DNA of 64,000 nucleotides, taken from Prunus persica. Taxonomy: Eukaryota > Streptophyta > Magnoliopsida > Rosales > Rosaceae. Each line of letters opens with the position of its first letter. Within the stretch, counting starts at the first letter, position 1. This document shows positions 34,371-46,757 of this stretch, piece by piece. The stretch spans positions 5,694,726-5,758,725 of the forward strand of contig NC_034016.1 of the NCBI RefSeq assembly GCF_000346465.2, in the 5' to 3' direction. Made by a program: the position numbers and the translations under genes. The notes beneath the pieces were generated by a model. The model worked only from the letters and a program-made list of their open reading frames with translations, was not told the origin of the DNA and made no database searches.

Positions 34371-34742
34371 AAAGTCCTGAGTTGTGAGAGGAACCGTTGC
34401 CGGATTACAGAGGCCATTGTAGTCTGCGAGCAGCAATAAAGCCTTATCAAAAGTCCAGGGACTTCCATGGAGAACTCGTCGTTTATCAGATTCACATGAA
34501 AAAGTGAAAAGGAAACGATTGGCATCTACACACGAGATGGGTACACCATCTTTCAGACGCCATATTTTCTTCATGGTACCAATAAACGCTGCCTTATTAA
34601 CATTCTTAGTAAGTAGTTTGCCTACCAGAGAGTACAAATCAGAAGCCACTCCATCAAACAAACTCCCACCAAGATCAAATTCTATTTCTTCTTCTTTAGA
34701 TAAAGCAAACTTAGTGGCAAAACGATTAAGAACCTCATCCAT
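34371..34742 (-). pseudogene. LINE ORF1 5' fragment (DUF4283)
   Basis: From an ATG at 34742 the minus strand encodes MDEVLNRFATKFALSKEEE, then KLLTKNVNKAAFIGTMKKIW, then RFLFTFSCESDKRRVLHGSP, WTFDKALLLLADYNG. This is the DUF4283 domain found at the start of plant L1-type LINE ORF1 proteins. The frame ends at '...TTQDF', where intact proteins go on with an aromatic-rich block and later a zinc knuckle. The break matches the edge of the LTR-like fragment, so the LINE was cut there. Confidence 0.8.
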
Positions 34743-34775
34743 AATTGCTGCCAGCAGATAGAAAGAGAAAAGCAC

Positions 34776-35986
34776 TCTCAGAAAACTTCTTGACCTATCA
34801 AAACTTCACTCTAGGTTTGACAACTGTAACAGTATTCAGCTTTGGCTAGCTAAACTCTCACAAGGGGAGAGACTCTTATTTTCCTTTAGTTAGCTGTAGG
34901 GATTGCTTAGCCAGCCTTCAAAAGGGTAATAAAAGATATACTTTATCGCATTCCAATTTGGCCATAACACTAATACAAAAATACAAATTCGATTCATAAT
35001 CGTAAGGGCTTATAAAGTCTAAATGGTTAAATGCAGTCATAGGGCTAAATGTAATCCAAGGCTATAAATTTAGCCTTTCAAAACATTAATTTTTTAAAGA
35101 ATAGTGTATGGCTAAATTTTTCCATCTTCAACCATAGAAGACTATATTTTAGGGTCCTTCATATTTTATTATTTTGAGAAAAACTATGATACAACACTCA
35201 TACATTCCACAACTACGTATTATTTAATTTAATTAAACTACTATTTAGAGACAATATTCTATATATGACACGTATATATTGATAACATTTAAAAAGGCTA
35301 TTTTTTAAAAAAAAATTCCTAACGGCTAGCTTACGTCATCAATGATGTTAGCGTGCCTTTAATATTGGTTGTTGGATATGCATTTGTACGAGATGTTTTG
35401 TGTTCTTACCCACACTTGATAATTTTTTTCTTGAAAAGCACATGTATGGAGCCCACAAAAATATTTGGCCTAGGCTAAAGCTGGGCTACAATTGGCCTGG
35501 TTGGAGGGCTAAAGGGCTCTCTAAATTTGGCCAAAAAATTTTTTAGCTCACGACTGAAGATGGATTTTGCATTATTTTATGCCTATATTTGGCCTATGGC
35601 CCATGACTAGAGATAGCCTAACACCCTCTCTCAATATAGTTTGTATTAAAAATAAAAAAAAGGGAGAAAAAAGAAAAAGGTTTCCAAATCGAACCACCCA
35701 TCTAATAATGATTTGGCTTCGCTTGGCTTGGCTTCTCCATTCACTTTACCTCAAACCAAACTGAGCCCAATTGATTCGGCTGCTATTTTGGGAGACGAAA
35801 CCAAATTAAACCAGATCATACCCAATCCCCTCAATTCAATACAAATCGCAACTCTGAAGATAATAATTTTACAATATAGCAACAAGTAAATAATCAAATC
35901 AAATTCTGACCACCAAAAACCAAAAACCCCAAAAACTGGGGAACGTCATTTCCAGGCGCTCCCGCAGCCACCGGAGATCGACGGCA
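34776..35986. mobile_element. Intergenic DNA with a third PIF/Harbinger-like MITE (about 35000-35615)
   Basis: Text such as 'gggctaaatgtaatccaagg', 'ctataaatttagcc', 'taatttaattaaactacta' and the right part 'ggagggctaaagggctctc' and 'tagagatagcctaac' repeats motifs of the two elements at 4.4-6.4 kb. Ends are degraded. From about 35640 to 35986 is the probable promoter and leader of PTP1. Confidence 0.45.
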
Positions 35987-38900
35987 ATGGCGGCCACCGC
36001 GTCTTCAGCCGCAGCCAAACCCCTCCCTTCCTTGGACTTCTCGGCCGATTCTCCGCCACTCAGACTGGTCCTCACCCCGGATCAGTACAAGTACTGCTCT
36101 CAGGCACTCAAGTTCTTCAAAGACAAGCTCCAGACTTCTGACCATATCCACCAGGAGTTCGCTCAGCTACAGGTCTTTTTTGCTTGTTGTGTTTTTAATT
36201 TTTCACAAAATAAATTCATTAAAATTTCTCATCAATGCTAGGCGAAGAGGATAACATCATCTGATATGAAGAGAAGTTGCACTGTGGCTCTTGATAGTGT
36301 CAATTTGAGCAAAAACCGATACACCGATGTCTTACCATGTATGTTTCAATCTGGGTTTTTATTTTTTTATTTTATTTTATTTTTAACATTTCACAGTTTA
36401 CGTGCTCAAAAATTGGATTTCATAGTTGGGTTTGGTTTTTTGTTGTTGAAAATTCAGTTGACACAAATAGGGTTGTTCTCAACTCCTGTAAGGATTACAG
36501 ACCTTCAGCAAGGGGCTACATCAATGCCAGCTTAATCTCGGTATAAAAATTATGTTCTCTAGATAAATAATTGTATTTGTGTTTGGAATTAGAAATGATA
36601 TAGTAGGCGGCTTAGCAACACATTAATGACTGTTCAGTAGTGGTTCTTAACTGTAGACTGGTTCCTCCGAAAGCATTTCCCGGTTTATAGCAACACAAGG
36701 TCCACTTCCGCACACCTACGAGGACTTCTGGGAGATGGTACTTGAGCAGCGTTGCCCTGTGGTCATTATGCTTACTCGCTTGGTCGACAATTACAAGGTA
36801 CTTTCCTTTGTTGAGTTGCAGATAATTGTTCTTGGGCATCTTCTCATTGGAAGATATACAGTTATAGAGACTTTGATTATTATGCAAAACTGGAATAAGC
36901 AGCTGTATTCTAGGTTTTACAACCCTTTCTGAAATATCCTACCTACTGATTCTTGAATTTATGTGACATATTTTCTTCATAGCAAAACATTCGTACAAGT
37001 GTCAGTTTGTCGTTTTATGCTTTTGATTGTAAAACAACAACTTCATTTCAGATTAGATGGATCAATAATTGTACAAAACTTTACCATTATTATTTTATCC
37101 TAATTTCTTAATATTTTCCCATGCATTTGCAGATGGTTAAGTGTGGAGATTATTTTCAGGCTGAAAATGGCCCTAGAGAATTCGGTAATATATGTATAGC
37201 CACTAAGTGGCTAAGAACTACTGAAACTTCATTAGAATTGCGCCTTCTGGAGGTGAACTATAAAGAGGTAAGGCATTGCATAATTTGCGTTCTTGTCCAG
37301 GATATGAATGTCTGTTAGATGAATAGTAAAGCATATAACTAGAACTTAAGCTTATCAGTTGTCTTATTTCCTTTAGGCCTAAGAATGTTGTGCAATTAAT
37401 GTCAGAATGATGTAATAGTGCTTGATTGGTTAGAAGAAACAGAGCAAATTCTTTCCTTTAGGCTTGCTTATAACTTTAGTGAGGCATTAGCTTTAAGAAT
37501 GTTATCAAATTGATGTCAAAATTTTGCAATACTGTGTGCATGCTTATGACTTCATTCACGCATTAGCCTTGAGAATGTCTTGCAATTAATGTCAGAATGA
37601 TGTAATAGTGTGTGACGGGTTAGAAGAAGAGTAAGATCTTTCTTTTTATTTGATATTAATTCTTAGTCATTCATGAGTTGTTGCATCATTTTTTATCTTT
37701 ATTACATCGCATTCTGAAGGTTAATAACCAAAAAGAAAAGAGAAGAAGAATAAAAAATAAGATATCTGATCTCCTTGTTTCCAAACATATTTTTTTATAT
37801 TATTTCCGTCTGGACTCTGTTTTGACTGTCGATGCACGTTTCTGCTTAATAACAACCTGTGAATTATGACATGTTCTCCTTTTCCATAGTGTTTGAGAAC
37901 AATGATTACTAGATGCGCTAGTTTAAGGCCTTTTATCTTTAGTTGACTGAATTTGAGTTTGGAGTGTATGCGTGAGTCGTTTTGATGGATCTGAATGTGG
38001 TAGCAGTATATGGCACTTATTTTGGGCCTTGTGATGTTGTTTTGTATTTATGCATGGCCTTCAGTTGTCTTAAGTTTGGTTTTAGAGATTCTCCTTTCTC
38101 TTTTTTTCCCATTTAGAAATTGATTTAAGATGCCTGACCTTTTGTCTCCCGATTCACTTTTACATTCATGTGAAAAGAAAATAAGGCTTCACCTTTTGGT
38201 TCTTATCATGTTCCTTACATTGAGCGGTTTTAATATAAGAAGGCATTGGGAGCCTTCTTGTCTTTTAATTGATAATATATGCATACATATGCTTTGATGC
38301 AGTCCTGTTGACCTGTAGACTCAGATGTTCATTATTACTTGTTATTGTTGCAGTCAGAGGAACCACCCATGTCTGTATTGCATATTCAGTATCCTGAATG
38401 GCCTGACCATGGAGTTCCCGAGGACAGGATTGCTGTCCGTGAAATCTTGAAAAGACTATATGAAGTACCACCAAATCTTGGCCCCATTGTGGTGCACTGC
38501 AGGTTAAAACTCTTTTTTATGACTTTCATATATGTCTCAATGATGTTTGGTAAATTATATATACATGTTTGCCTGACACGCTGCTTCTCTTGCTCAGTGC
38601 AGGTATTGGGAGAACTGGAACATACTGCACAATTCATAATACAGTCCAAAGAATTCTAGCTGGGGACATGTCTGCGTTAGATCTTGTTGATACAGTAACC
38701 ACATTTAGGTCTCAGCGAATTGGAATGGTCCAAACACGGGTATCTTCTTCCTTGTTTGTCTAAATATTTACTGGTTTAATTACTCTTTTATTTTATAATT
38801 AATACCAACTTTATTTGCTTGAGTTATTCGTTACGTGCAAATTCTTGCAGCTTTCATAGATACACAACATGTCAAAAACATCAGTAAATGCTAAACAAAA

Positions 38901-41093
38901 TGGAAATTATATGAATTACCCGATTCCTATCTCACAGTAATTTTCTGTACAAAATGGAAATTCCCATTGGCCTATAAATATATTGCATGGCAACACCATG
39001 GTGGCATCTTTCACCCCAAAAAGATAGATTGCGTAAAGCAGAAAAGAGTAAATGAAAAACTATTTAAAATTGCTTTTTAGGCCCTGTTCGGTAACTCTTT
39101 TGTTTATGCCTTTTAGTTAAAGACAGAGAGGCAATGTTTGGGAGGAATAAGGGAGAAATGAAGTAAAACCTTGAAAGAAAAAAATAGTTGAAATTGTTTT
39201 TAGTTTTTGGTTTTCATTTTAGGTACCATTCCATTCCATTCCTTCCCTCCTTTTCCTCCCTCTTTTATTCCATTCATTTCCTCCCTATCTTAAACTGAAA
39301 AATAAAAACTTGCCAACGAGGGTTGGTTGAGTTGGTAAGGATTGTTATCTTTGCTATCAAGGTCTAGGTTCGAGTCCAGCTGCCGACAATCCCCCTTGGT
39401 GGGTAATCTGTAAAAACCAAAAAATGGGCTAAGACCCCCTCTACAAGTCCTCAAAGAGGCCTTGGTATGCCCTAACCCTGGGATAGGGTAGCTCCTCTTC
39501 CCCTAAACTTTTTTTCACAAAAAAAAAAAAACTAAAAACTAAAAACAAAATTGTTACCAAATGGCCCCATAGTTTTATCATCTCTCATCTCACTTTCCTC
39601 TCAATTTTCCTTTCTCTATTTTTAATTAAAATTAAAAAAAAAACTAAAATGTGATGTCCCTCAGCAAACCGCGTGAGGTGTAACTTGTAAGTGTTGTGAA
39701 TTAAACCACAATATTTGTTTCATAATTTTCCAACTGTAATTACAATTTTTGTTTGTTTCTTTAATATTTGTATTTCTTAAAATTTTTTGTTAGAAATTTT
39801 GGTCTTTGTCAAAATTGTAGTGTTTTAAAATAATATGTTGATGCACCCTTAAAGAAGACCTTGCTCCGCCCCTGAGAGTATGGCTACTAGATACTATGTG
39901 GAAAATTATTAGAAAATTGATGAATCTGACACTTGGTACCTGCATCCAGAATGGTGGGAGGAATTGGGAATGAGTGTGGCGAAATACTAAAATAGCCACG
40001 CATGTGCGTGTAAATGGAGGGATGTTTGCAATTGGACTGGATTTGTGGACAGAATGAAACACAGTGATGAAATGGGGAGTAATAGAAACACGGTGACCCA
40101 AAATTGAATTTGGGGCAAAACAGTGACCTAAAGTGCATTTTACCCTTTTTTAGATGGACTTCACTGAATTCTTCATCATTTTTTATTTCAAGAATCCCAT
40201 TATTGATTGAATCTGGGCCAATTCATTTGCAAATGATAAATCTACCGGTTTAACACTCAGAAATTCTTCATCATTTTTTATTTCTCTTGTAGACAATTTA
40301 GTTTCCTTACACTAATTTTTTGCCAAGTATGCTTTTTGTGTACATGGGTTGTGCCTCCTTGGTGCTTTTGAATAAATCTCATTACTTATGAAAGAAGTAT
40401 GTAGGGCATTTTCTTGTTGATGCCATAGGCTTTGCTGTTAGTGAGTTTGTTCTGTGATTACTTATGAGGGTTAGTACCTGAGCTGAAGTTACTGACCCAA
40501 ATTTTTTAAGGGTATTGTTGTGCTTAAAAACTCCGTTGGTTAAAATCTATAAATGATTAAGACAAACCAGAATTTAACAAGAGTTTCATAGAAGTCAATC
40601 TAGGAAAAACAATCAGAGTGTTAGAGAATGGCACTTCAATTCTGCTAAATTTTGGAGGTTTTGGTTGGATTTTGAATCTTATCTAAACTGCTTAATCCTA
40701 ATATTTGATAGAAAATGTCACAAATATTTCAGAGTACTGGTTTGTTTTGTTGTAAATATTTCAGAATACTGTTGTCTGTCTCATTTTGTGCCAACATTTT
40801 CTTACAAGAATTGTTCCAACTCTCTCCAATTTGTGGTTCATTAGGAGCAATATTTTTTCTGTTATTCTGCCATCGTTGATGAATTGGAAGACCTCGTCTC
40901 AAATGAGCTCAATAGAGGTATTCCCGTTATTACTGTTAAATTCTTGTGTTTTAAAAGAAGAGTGTCCACAGCATGGTTAGAATTGCGTAATAGCTTTTTT
41001 GGTCAGCAAGTTTGTAGAACATTTTGACATGTAGCTCTAGTGTTAATCATGAATAAATATGCGCTGCTTTCTGCTATTTTTGTGGCAGCTTGA
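35987..41093 (+). CDS. PTP1: Protein-tyrosine-phosphatase PTP1
   Basis: Nine exons: 35987-36172, 36242-36338, 36458-36540, 36657-36797, 37133-37267, 38354-38502, 38598-38739, 40845-40917 and 41089-41093; 336 aa against 340 in Arabidopsis PTP1, which it follows along its length. Seen in order: the phosphotyrosine loop [25 protein letters not shown], the WPD loop (WPDHGVP, W230), the catalytic P-loop [10 protein letters not shown] (C263, R269), and the Q-loop GMVQT (Q309). This is the single classical tyrosine-specific phosphatase of plants. It is cytosolic or nuclear, dephosphorylates MAP kinases and is inactivated by oxidation of the catalytic Cys. The last coding exon would add only 5 bases (CT TGA). 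Reading through the 40917 donor would instead give a 36-residue longer tail with a stop at 41025-41027. Confidence 0.92.
37380..37630. repeat. Diverged repeats in PTP1 intron 5
   Basis: 'gcaattaatgtcagaatgat' occurs at about 37391 and 37581, with a more diverged copy at about 37506, so an irregular ~95-bp unit is repeated about three times. Confidence 0.6.
39080..39567. mobile_element. hAT-like MITE in PTP1 intron 7
   Basis: Left end GGCCCTGTTCGGTAACTCTT and right end (inverted) GGCCATTTGGTAACAATTTT. About 490 bp, noncoding, with a SINE inserted inside. An exact target duplication is not obvious, so the superfamily is a guess. Confidence 0.55.
39313..39515 (+). mobile_element. tRNA-derived SINE
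   Basis: The head has an RNA polymerase III A box (TTGGTTGAGTTGG) and, about 45 bases on, a perfect B box (GGTTCGAGTCC). The body continues with 'tgccgacaatcccccttggt' and 'accctgggatagggtagctc' and ends in a T run then an A-rich stretch. 'aaaaact' occurs just before the head and after the tail as a possible target duplication. It lies inside the hAT-like MITE. It cannot fold as a full tRNA. Confidence 0.7.
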
Positions 41094-44000
41094 TCAATAA
41101 CAAAAATGCTCCATAATGCTGGAAGTGCTCGACCTACTTGCTTATTGAAGAACTGTGTGATGCATCATTATTCTGGTGGAACAAATAGTGCTGCTAACAG
41201 CTAATTAAGTCTCCCCGAATCATCTGTTCCACGATTTTTTTAACACGAAGGCACCATGGATCTGAATAGTTAGGCATTTCAAAGGTCCTGTTTGCCGCGC
41301 CAACAAGTCTACCTGTATGTCTAAATCATATAACACTGATACTCATGAGTTTCTATTCATTGCTAATTGTTATTCCAGGTGAACTTTTTTTTCCTTTCCT
41401 TTTTATTTGTTTTTGTTAGTGCAAAGGCCGTTAGGAGGGGCCGGCCATAACACAAGCACCATATGGGTTTTGTGTGATGACAGGGAAGTTTGGTGCAGAA
41501 TATGGGTTTTGTGAATGTGGATTCCTAATTTGGATGATGAATGTAAGAAGATTTGTATCTATCTTCTTAAGCATGGAAGGAGTTAAAAATTATGTTTTTG
41601 TATCTTGTTTTTATTTGTCTTTTTGCCTAACCCGCTTTACGTATTAGAATTAGAAATTAAGGGTTGGTTACTCCTCATTTGGCTTTATTTTAAAAAAATT
41701 AGGGTCTAATTATTAGGGTTTCCTATATTAAGAGTATTTTAGAATTATTATTATTATTATTATTATTATTATGAGATTAGTTGTAAGAGAATTGGACTTT
41801 TTAACATGTGAACTCAATTCGGTTGAAAATATTGATGGGAAAATTTTCTAATTCTCTTTGTTCTAGTTCATACTCTCTCCCTTTCGTTGTAATAGTGTTT
41901 TAGACTTGTAGACAGATAATTGCTTAACCATGAAGAAGACATAAATAGAGGTGGAGTGTAATTAGGGATTTGATAAAGCTTGTCCTCGTTTTGCTTTAGG
42001 CTCCCAGTATTTTGACCATCTAAATCCATTCGGTTGATAGACTCGTAACAGTTGGCTCACTCCTTGCTAAATAACATGGACTTGCTTAGATTAGCTTCAC
42101 CTTCACAAATTGCGTACGCATTTTGTTAACAAGTTTTCGAAACATCTAAACGCGGTTATACTTGAGCATCAGAAACTAAACCCAGAGTTCTAGATCGAAC
42201 TCAATTCTCAGACATCCGAAAACATCAAGATCATGCGTGCCCACAATTTGATGCATCTACTTCGGCATCCGAAACTCAAAATTTGAATCATCCCTCACCA
42301 ATACTTGTCATTTTATAAAATATAAACTTATAAGTCAAAAACTCTGATCCGCTATTTAGTGTGCGACGTTATGAAAATGATTTCTTGGGTTGATGAACAT
42401 GAAAGAGAGAACTCCAATTGAATTCAATACATGAAATTTGAAATTATGATCACTTTTAACAAAGTCAGTGTCGCTAAACCAAATGATTATTTGCAAGTAC
42501 AAAAATTTTGACTCTATAAATTGTTATAGATTGTAAGAAAACAAAATTTGTTATGCGAGTCTGAATGTCTTGGTCTTGGAGAATGCACAAGATCATCAAA
42601 GAGAGACTCAATTTTCACACATGAAGTATGTCTAGTATGAGGAGAAACGTGTGAAACTGAGATAACACTCTTTCGCTATCTCTAACGAATCACGATATAC
42701 TATGCGTAACAATTTGTGATTGACCAATATTATTCCCGTTTCACACAAATTTTTCTGCTAGTATAAGACCCAAAGTACTTTTCATTTAGTTGCTGCAGCT
42801 TATGCAGATCTTGACCACACTTTAGACTCTAGCAGGATCCCACTTGATATTGTCCGTAAAACTTACTTAACTTGTTGGCTGTGGTAAGCTTTTTGTTTTG
42901 ATAGAAGTCAAAGAGTGGCACCATTTTCGGACGAGAAATTGTCTGAGTCTTGCACAATCTTTAAGACCTTGCATCTATTTACACGTTTCCATATAAAAAA
43001 TTATATGCTTTATCCATATCTATATACACAAGTAACAACGGATGGAATTATAGAAGGAATACCATTCATAATTATTACAATATGACCAAAGTTTCAACAT
43101 CATGTCTAGCCTTAATTCCTGATAAAATTGCACAGAAAGTGACATTTTCATCACACACAAAATATGCATATACCTATACAATATTATATAGCAGTATAGA
43201 AATCATTTTATTATTGTTTGTAAGCAATTTTACCAAGCACCACCATCCTATTTTTGTTTTTGTGTTCTGGGAGATTCTACCTTGAAACAGTTTTTTTTTT
43301 TTTCTCTCTCTTTCTCTTTACATGACTCTCAATGTCGGAAAAAATTAACTATACATTTGACTCAATATATACCCGTGACTTGCAAGTTTTATTCGTAGTG
43401 ATGTTCTATGTGCTTTTAAGAGGATAAAAGCAACATTTTTCTTGTGTGGCTAAGTTTGACTCATTTCCTGAGATGGGAAAAAAAAAAAGCCCCAAAGAAT
43501 TTTTCCTAAAGTCGTTTGATCTTCAAAGGTACGCACTTGACTTGGTCTTACTGAAAACAATGGCAAGACATCATTTATAATTTGCAAATCAAGACATGCA
43601 CTATACAATACCATTACAATGCATGTGGGCCATGATCTGAAAATGGCATCATAAAAACATTGAAAAGATGGACGGTCTAGATTTATTTGATGAAAGTGAT
43701 ACACATAAGGGGACACACATTATGTGCTCAGACCAGAAGAATCCAAATGTAAAACTTCACGTCCATCATTTTCAAAGAACCCTACATCTCATGACTCCTC
43801 AGTTGACCCGACAAGAGCTAATCATAAAGCTACAAGGAAGTCCTGCAACTGATTTTGGATTTAATCAAAGACAAAGCATAGCATAGCATTGCTTACAAGA
43901 AAGCATGGGTCTCATAATTAAATGCTGAAAACTACATCTTCTTTGGTCGCATTTGTGTAAACCCCGAAAAAAAAAAGTCCTTTCTTTAGCTTGACATATA

Positions 44001-44854
44001 TGTCCTTGTCCTTGACCTTATTTGCAAGAAATTTCTGGTGTTCATATGGCTACCAAGACCAAGAATGTTAGAATCTATAATGAAGTTTGGCAATTGTCAA
44101 TGTATGTGAATGTCAAGATAAATACGTTGATTGGACAAGAATAGCAATGACGTATAGTATTGGTTGAAGGCACAAACTGATTAGGCTAGTGTTCTCAATC
44201 GAAAAATTGTTTTCAAATTTAACAATCTACTTCAATCAAAAAAGTTATAATTATAGGAGTACTTTACAATCACGGTTACGATAGGAATGAATAACTTCTA
44301 AAAGGGGATCAAAATAGTCGTTAGCATCTTATGAACGACGGTTGTTGAATAAATAAAAATTAATAAATACATTGTTTGTGTGTTTTGGTCGAGTAGGCTG
44401 TATGAAAATGATTTGGAATTTCTTTGGTGCCAATCACACGTCCTGCAGAATTCATTCTAGCTTGGTTTGATTAATTTCTAACTGATTAGGAATATATAAC
44501 ATTTATCTTAAGCGTGATGAGTCTTTGATGGAAGACCTTACGGTTGGACAAATGTTGAATAGGCATGATGGGCATAGTTGCATGTAATCTACGTGTCACT
44601 TGTTGAGTATGAGGTAATTTGACTATGTATGGTATTGGTTCATTTGTTAATGCACTGACCTACATGATTGAGTACTTGTAGTTTTATTGGACTAAGGACA
44701 TTTAAGATTTCCTTTTAAGCATTTTGTTTACCCTTACTTATTTTATATCCATAGGTACCAACAAGTTGTTTAATTTTCTAGCACCTATATAGTTTTCTCA
44801 TCCAGTCGTATGTCCCTCTTAGATTATTATTTTTTATCTCTCCAACTCTCTCTT
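41094..44854. other. PTP1 3' UTR, then intergenic
   Basis: About 41094-41620 looks like the 3' UTR of PTP1. An ATT microsatellite follows at about 41743-41772. Beyond 42000 the DNA is AT-rich; ORFs are short and carry no known domain. No gene seen in the rest. Confidence 0.4.
41743..41772. repeat. (TTA)n microsatellite
   Basis: About ten uninterrupted TTA/ATT units. Confidence 0.9.
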
Positions 44855-45190
44855 TCGATAGAGGTATGGCACTTGGAATTTGTGCGTTTTTATGGCTTAA
44901 ACTATTATTACAAGATTTGGGTTTTGCACCTCATCAACTGATGAAGTTATTTTGTGGTAACCAAGATGCTCATGATATTGCTCATAATCCTGTGCAACAT
45001 GATAAGACGAAACATGTTGAGGCTGACAGGTTCTTTATTAAGGAGAAGTTGGAGGATAAAATTGTTGAAGTGCTCGTAATCAGGATGTAAGACCAATTGG
45101 CTGATATACTTACAAGGGCTGTATCGAGTCATGTTTTTCGAAGTTCTTAGAAAACTTGGGCATAAGTGATATCTATGCACCAACTTAAGG
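44855..45190 (+). pseudogene. Ty1/copia polyprotein C-terminal fragment (RNase H end)
   Basis: Reads MALGICAFLWLKLLLQDLGF, then KLFCGNQDAHDIAHNPVQHD, KTKHVEADRFFIKEKLE, then a stop, then DQLADILTRAVSSHVFRSS. The DN-A--IA-NP--H-RTKHIE--HF-R and QLAD-LTK blocks are the hallmark of the copia RNase H end. Two stop codons interrupt it. It is followed 4 bases later by the polypurine tract and LTR, as expected of the 3' end of a copia element; the rest is absent. Confidence 0.85.
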
Positions 45191-45194
45191 GGAG

Positions 45195-46105
45195 TGTTGA
45201 CTTTTATATTATATTTTATGTAATTCCTTATAATATTAGGTTTCCTAATATAGTCTTGTAAAAGTGCTGCTATTTCCACCCACTTGTCTTATTTTCGCAC
45301 CCACTTTATCTTCCCACTCACCATATAAATTTTAAAAAACACAATCCTATTTTCCACCCACCAATATTCCTAAAATACCCTTTTAATTATTACCTCATTT
45401 CTCTCTCCTTTATTCTTTCTACTCATGTCTTTTCTCTCGCTGACAGCCCACACATCTCTCTCATTTTTGCTCTATCTTATTTTTCATCTCTCACACTCCA
45501 TCTCTCTCTCTCTTTCTGTGTGCCTCTCATGTTTACTATACAAACTAAAACAGTTTTTTGCTGTAATTTTTATTTTTATTTTTGTAAATATGGATTCTGT
45601 GAATATAATCGTATTTATCCTCTTAGCTTTCTACAATTGTAAAAAACTTTTTCTCCAAAGTTATCCAAGGACCAGAAATCTATTGAACTTCGCAATAAAA
45701 AAATATAAAACACCCATTCTTAACACATGGGAATGTGAAAGAGTACAATGCCAAACAGATAAGGGAAAAACAACAGTACTCGCCCAATTCACGTCTCACC
45801 CTTGAATTTGTTAAAAGACCAAGTTCAATCATCATCAGATGCAATTGTTTCTCTAGTTATAATAGTAGACCTTATAATATATATGAACTGTTGTATGCGA
45901 GAAATTTTTCTTAAGTCCTTTTAAGTCATTTTACAATAGGGTTAAATTTGTCTTTAAAAGTTTAAAGATAAGGTGGGTGAGAAAATAGGACAGGTGGGTG
46001 GAAATAGCAGCACTCGTCTTGTAATTGTTTCATCTGATAGTGTGATTAGGATTGTAATCCTACGTGTATATATATTCCTCTTTGTGAGATGAATAACGCA
46101 CAACA
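45195..46105 (+). mobile_element. Copia 3' LTR, split by a MITE
   Basis: The polypurine tract 'ttaaggggag' is followed by TGTTG. Without the inserted element (45262-46015 and one duplication copy) the LTR would be about 148 bp and end in CAACA at 46105, giving TGTTG/CAACA inverted ends. The right part contains 'cgtgtatatatattcctctt' as a TATA-like region. Confidence 0.7.
45262..46015. mobile_element. Mutator-like MITE with 9-bp target duplication, in a copia LTR
   Basis: Left terminus AAGTGCTGCTATTTCCACCC and right terminus, inverted, GAGTGCTGCTATTTCCACCC. The match extends to about 51 bases with about 5 differences, ending near '(C/T)TTATCTT'. GTCTTGTAA flanks both sides exactly (45253-45261, 46016-46024). 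A 9-bp duplication with long inverted ends fits a Mutator-like element. The 126-aa ORF inside (45425-45805) is rich in Ser/Leu and has no known domain; the element is probably nonautonomous. Confidence 0.9.
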
Positions 46106-46640
46106 ATATTTAATGTAGGTCGAAATATGGGTCAATTATAGTGGGAAAAATGAATTAAAATAAAGTTGCTCAAAGTTGGAAGAAAATCGTGCAAGAGAGG
46201 AAAATTCCAATTAAATGTCAATTGTGGCGCTAGGAAAAGAAGGAAGGCGTATCATTGGGATTTTCAGACTGATTGAGGAAGTTTGAAATAATTATGATTT
46301 TGTCAAGATTTGGATTTAATTTAATATTTTTAAGAATAAATTATCTATTAGGATATTATTTTCCTAATATGATTTTAGCAAGGATTTTTATTATTTTCTT
46401 GTTAGCTAAATTTAGGATTATTCTAGAACCTAGGGTTTCTTTGTTTTCTATTTAAGTCAAATCATGGCGTTGTATTTGTCAATTTATCTATCTTATTATC
46501 AATAAAATACCTTTGAGTTTTACTCAATTTTCTGGTAGACTCCAGTTTATTGGTGGATTCATACATTGTTACTTTAGGGTTATTGTTCGATCTCTCTATT
46601 CTCTTATATCTTGCTGCGTCATTAAACCAAATATTATTCT
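46106..46640 (+). mobile_element. Possible second LTR-like fragment
   Basis: Features such as 'tctatttaagtcaaatcatg', 'caataaaatacctttgagtt' (poly(A)-signal like) and 'ttgttcgatctctctattct' have the layout of a plant LTR (U3-R-U5), but no ends or duplication were confirmed. Confidence 0.35.
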
Positions 46641-46650
46641 TTTCTACAAC

Positions 46651-46757
46651 AGCTCCTTAACATTAGGCCAAAAATTATGATATAAATTGGTTTGGATTGG
46701 ACCAGGAGCTTTCATAGCGCCGATACTTCTAATAGCATACTCAATTTAGAGTCTAAA
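46651..46757 (-). pseudogene. LINE reverse transcriptase fragment
   Basis: The minus strand encodes YAIRSIGAMKAPGP followed, after a few residues, by YHNFWPNVKE. This is the conserved 'MKAPGPDG---FY--FW' block at the start of the plant LINE reverse transcriptase domain, with the DG of the motif lost. Only about 35 residues are readable, and the frame breaks upstream. Confidence 0.65.

Noticed and set aside
39313..39390. Possible tRNA gene
   Set aside because: The A and B boxes are present, but the acceptor stem and anticodon arm do not form; it is the head of a SINE.
45425..45805. 126-aa ORF in the Mutator-like MITE
   Set aside because: Low-complexity Ser/Leu-rich start, no transposase motif; likely chance.
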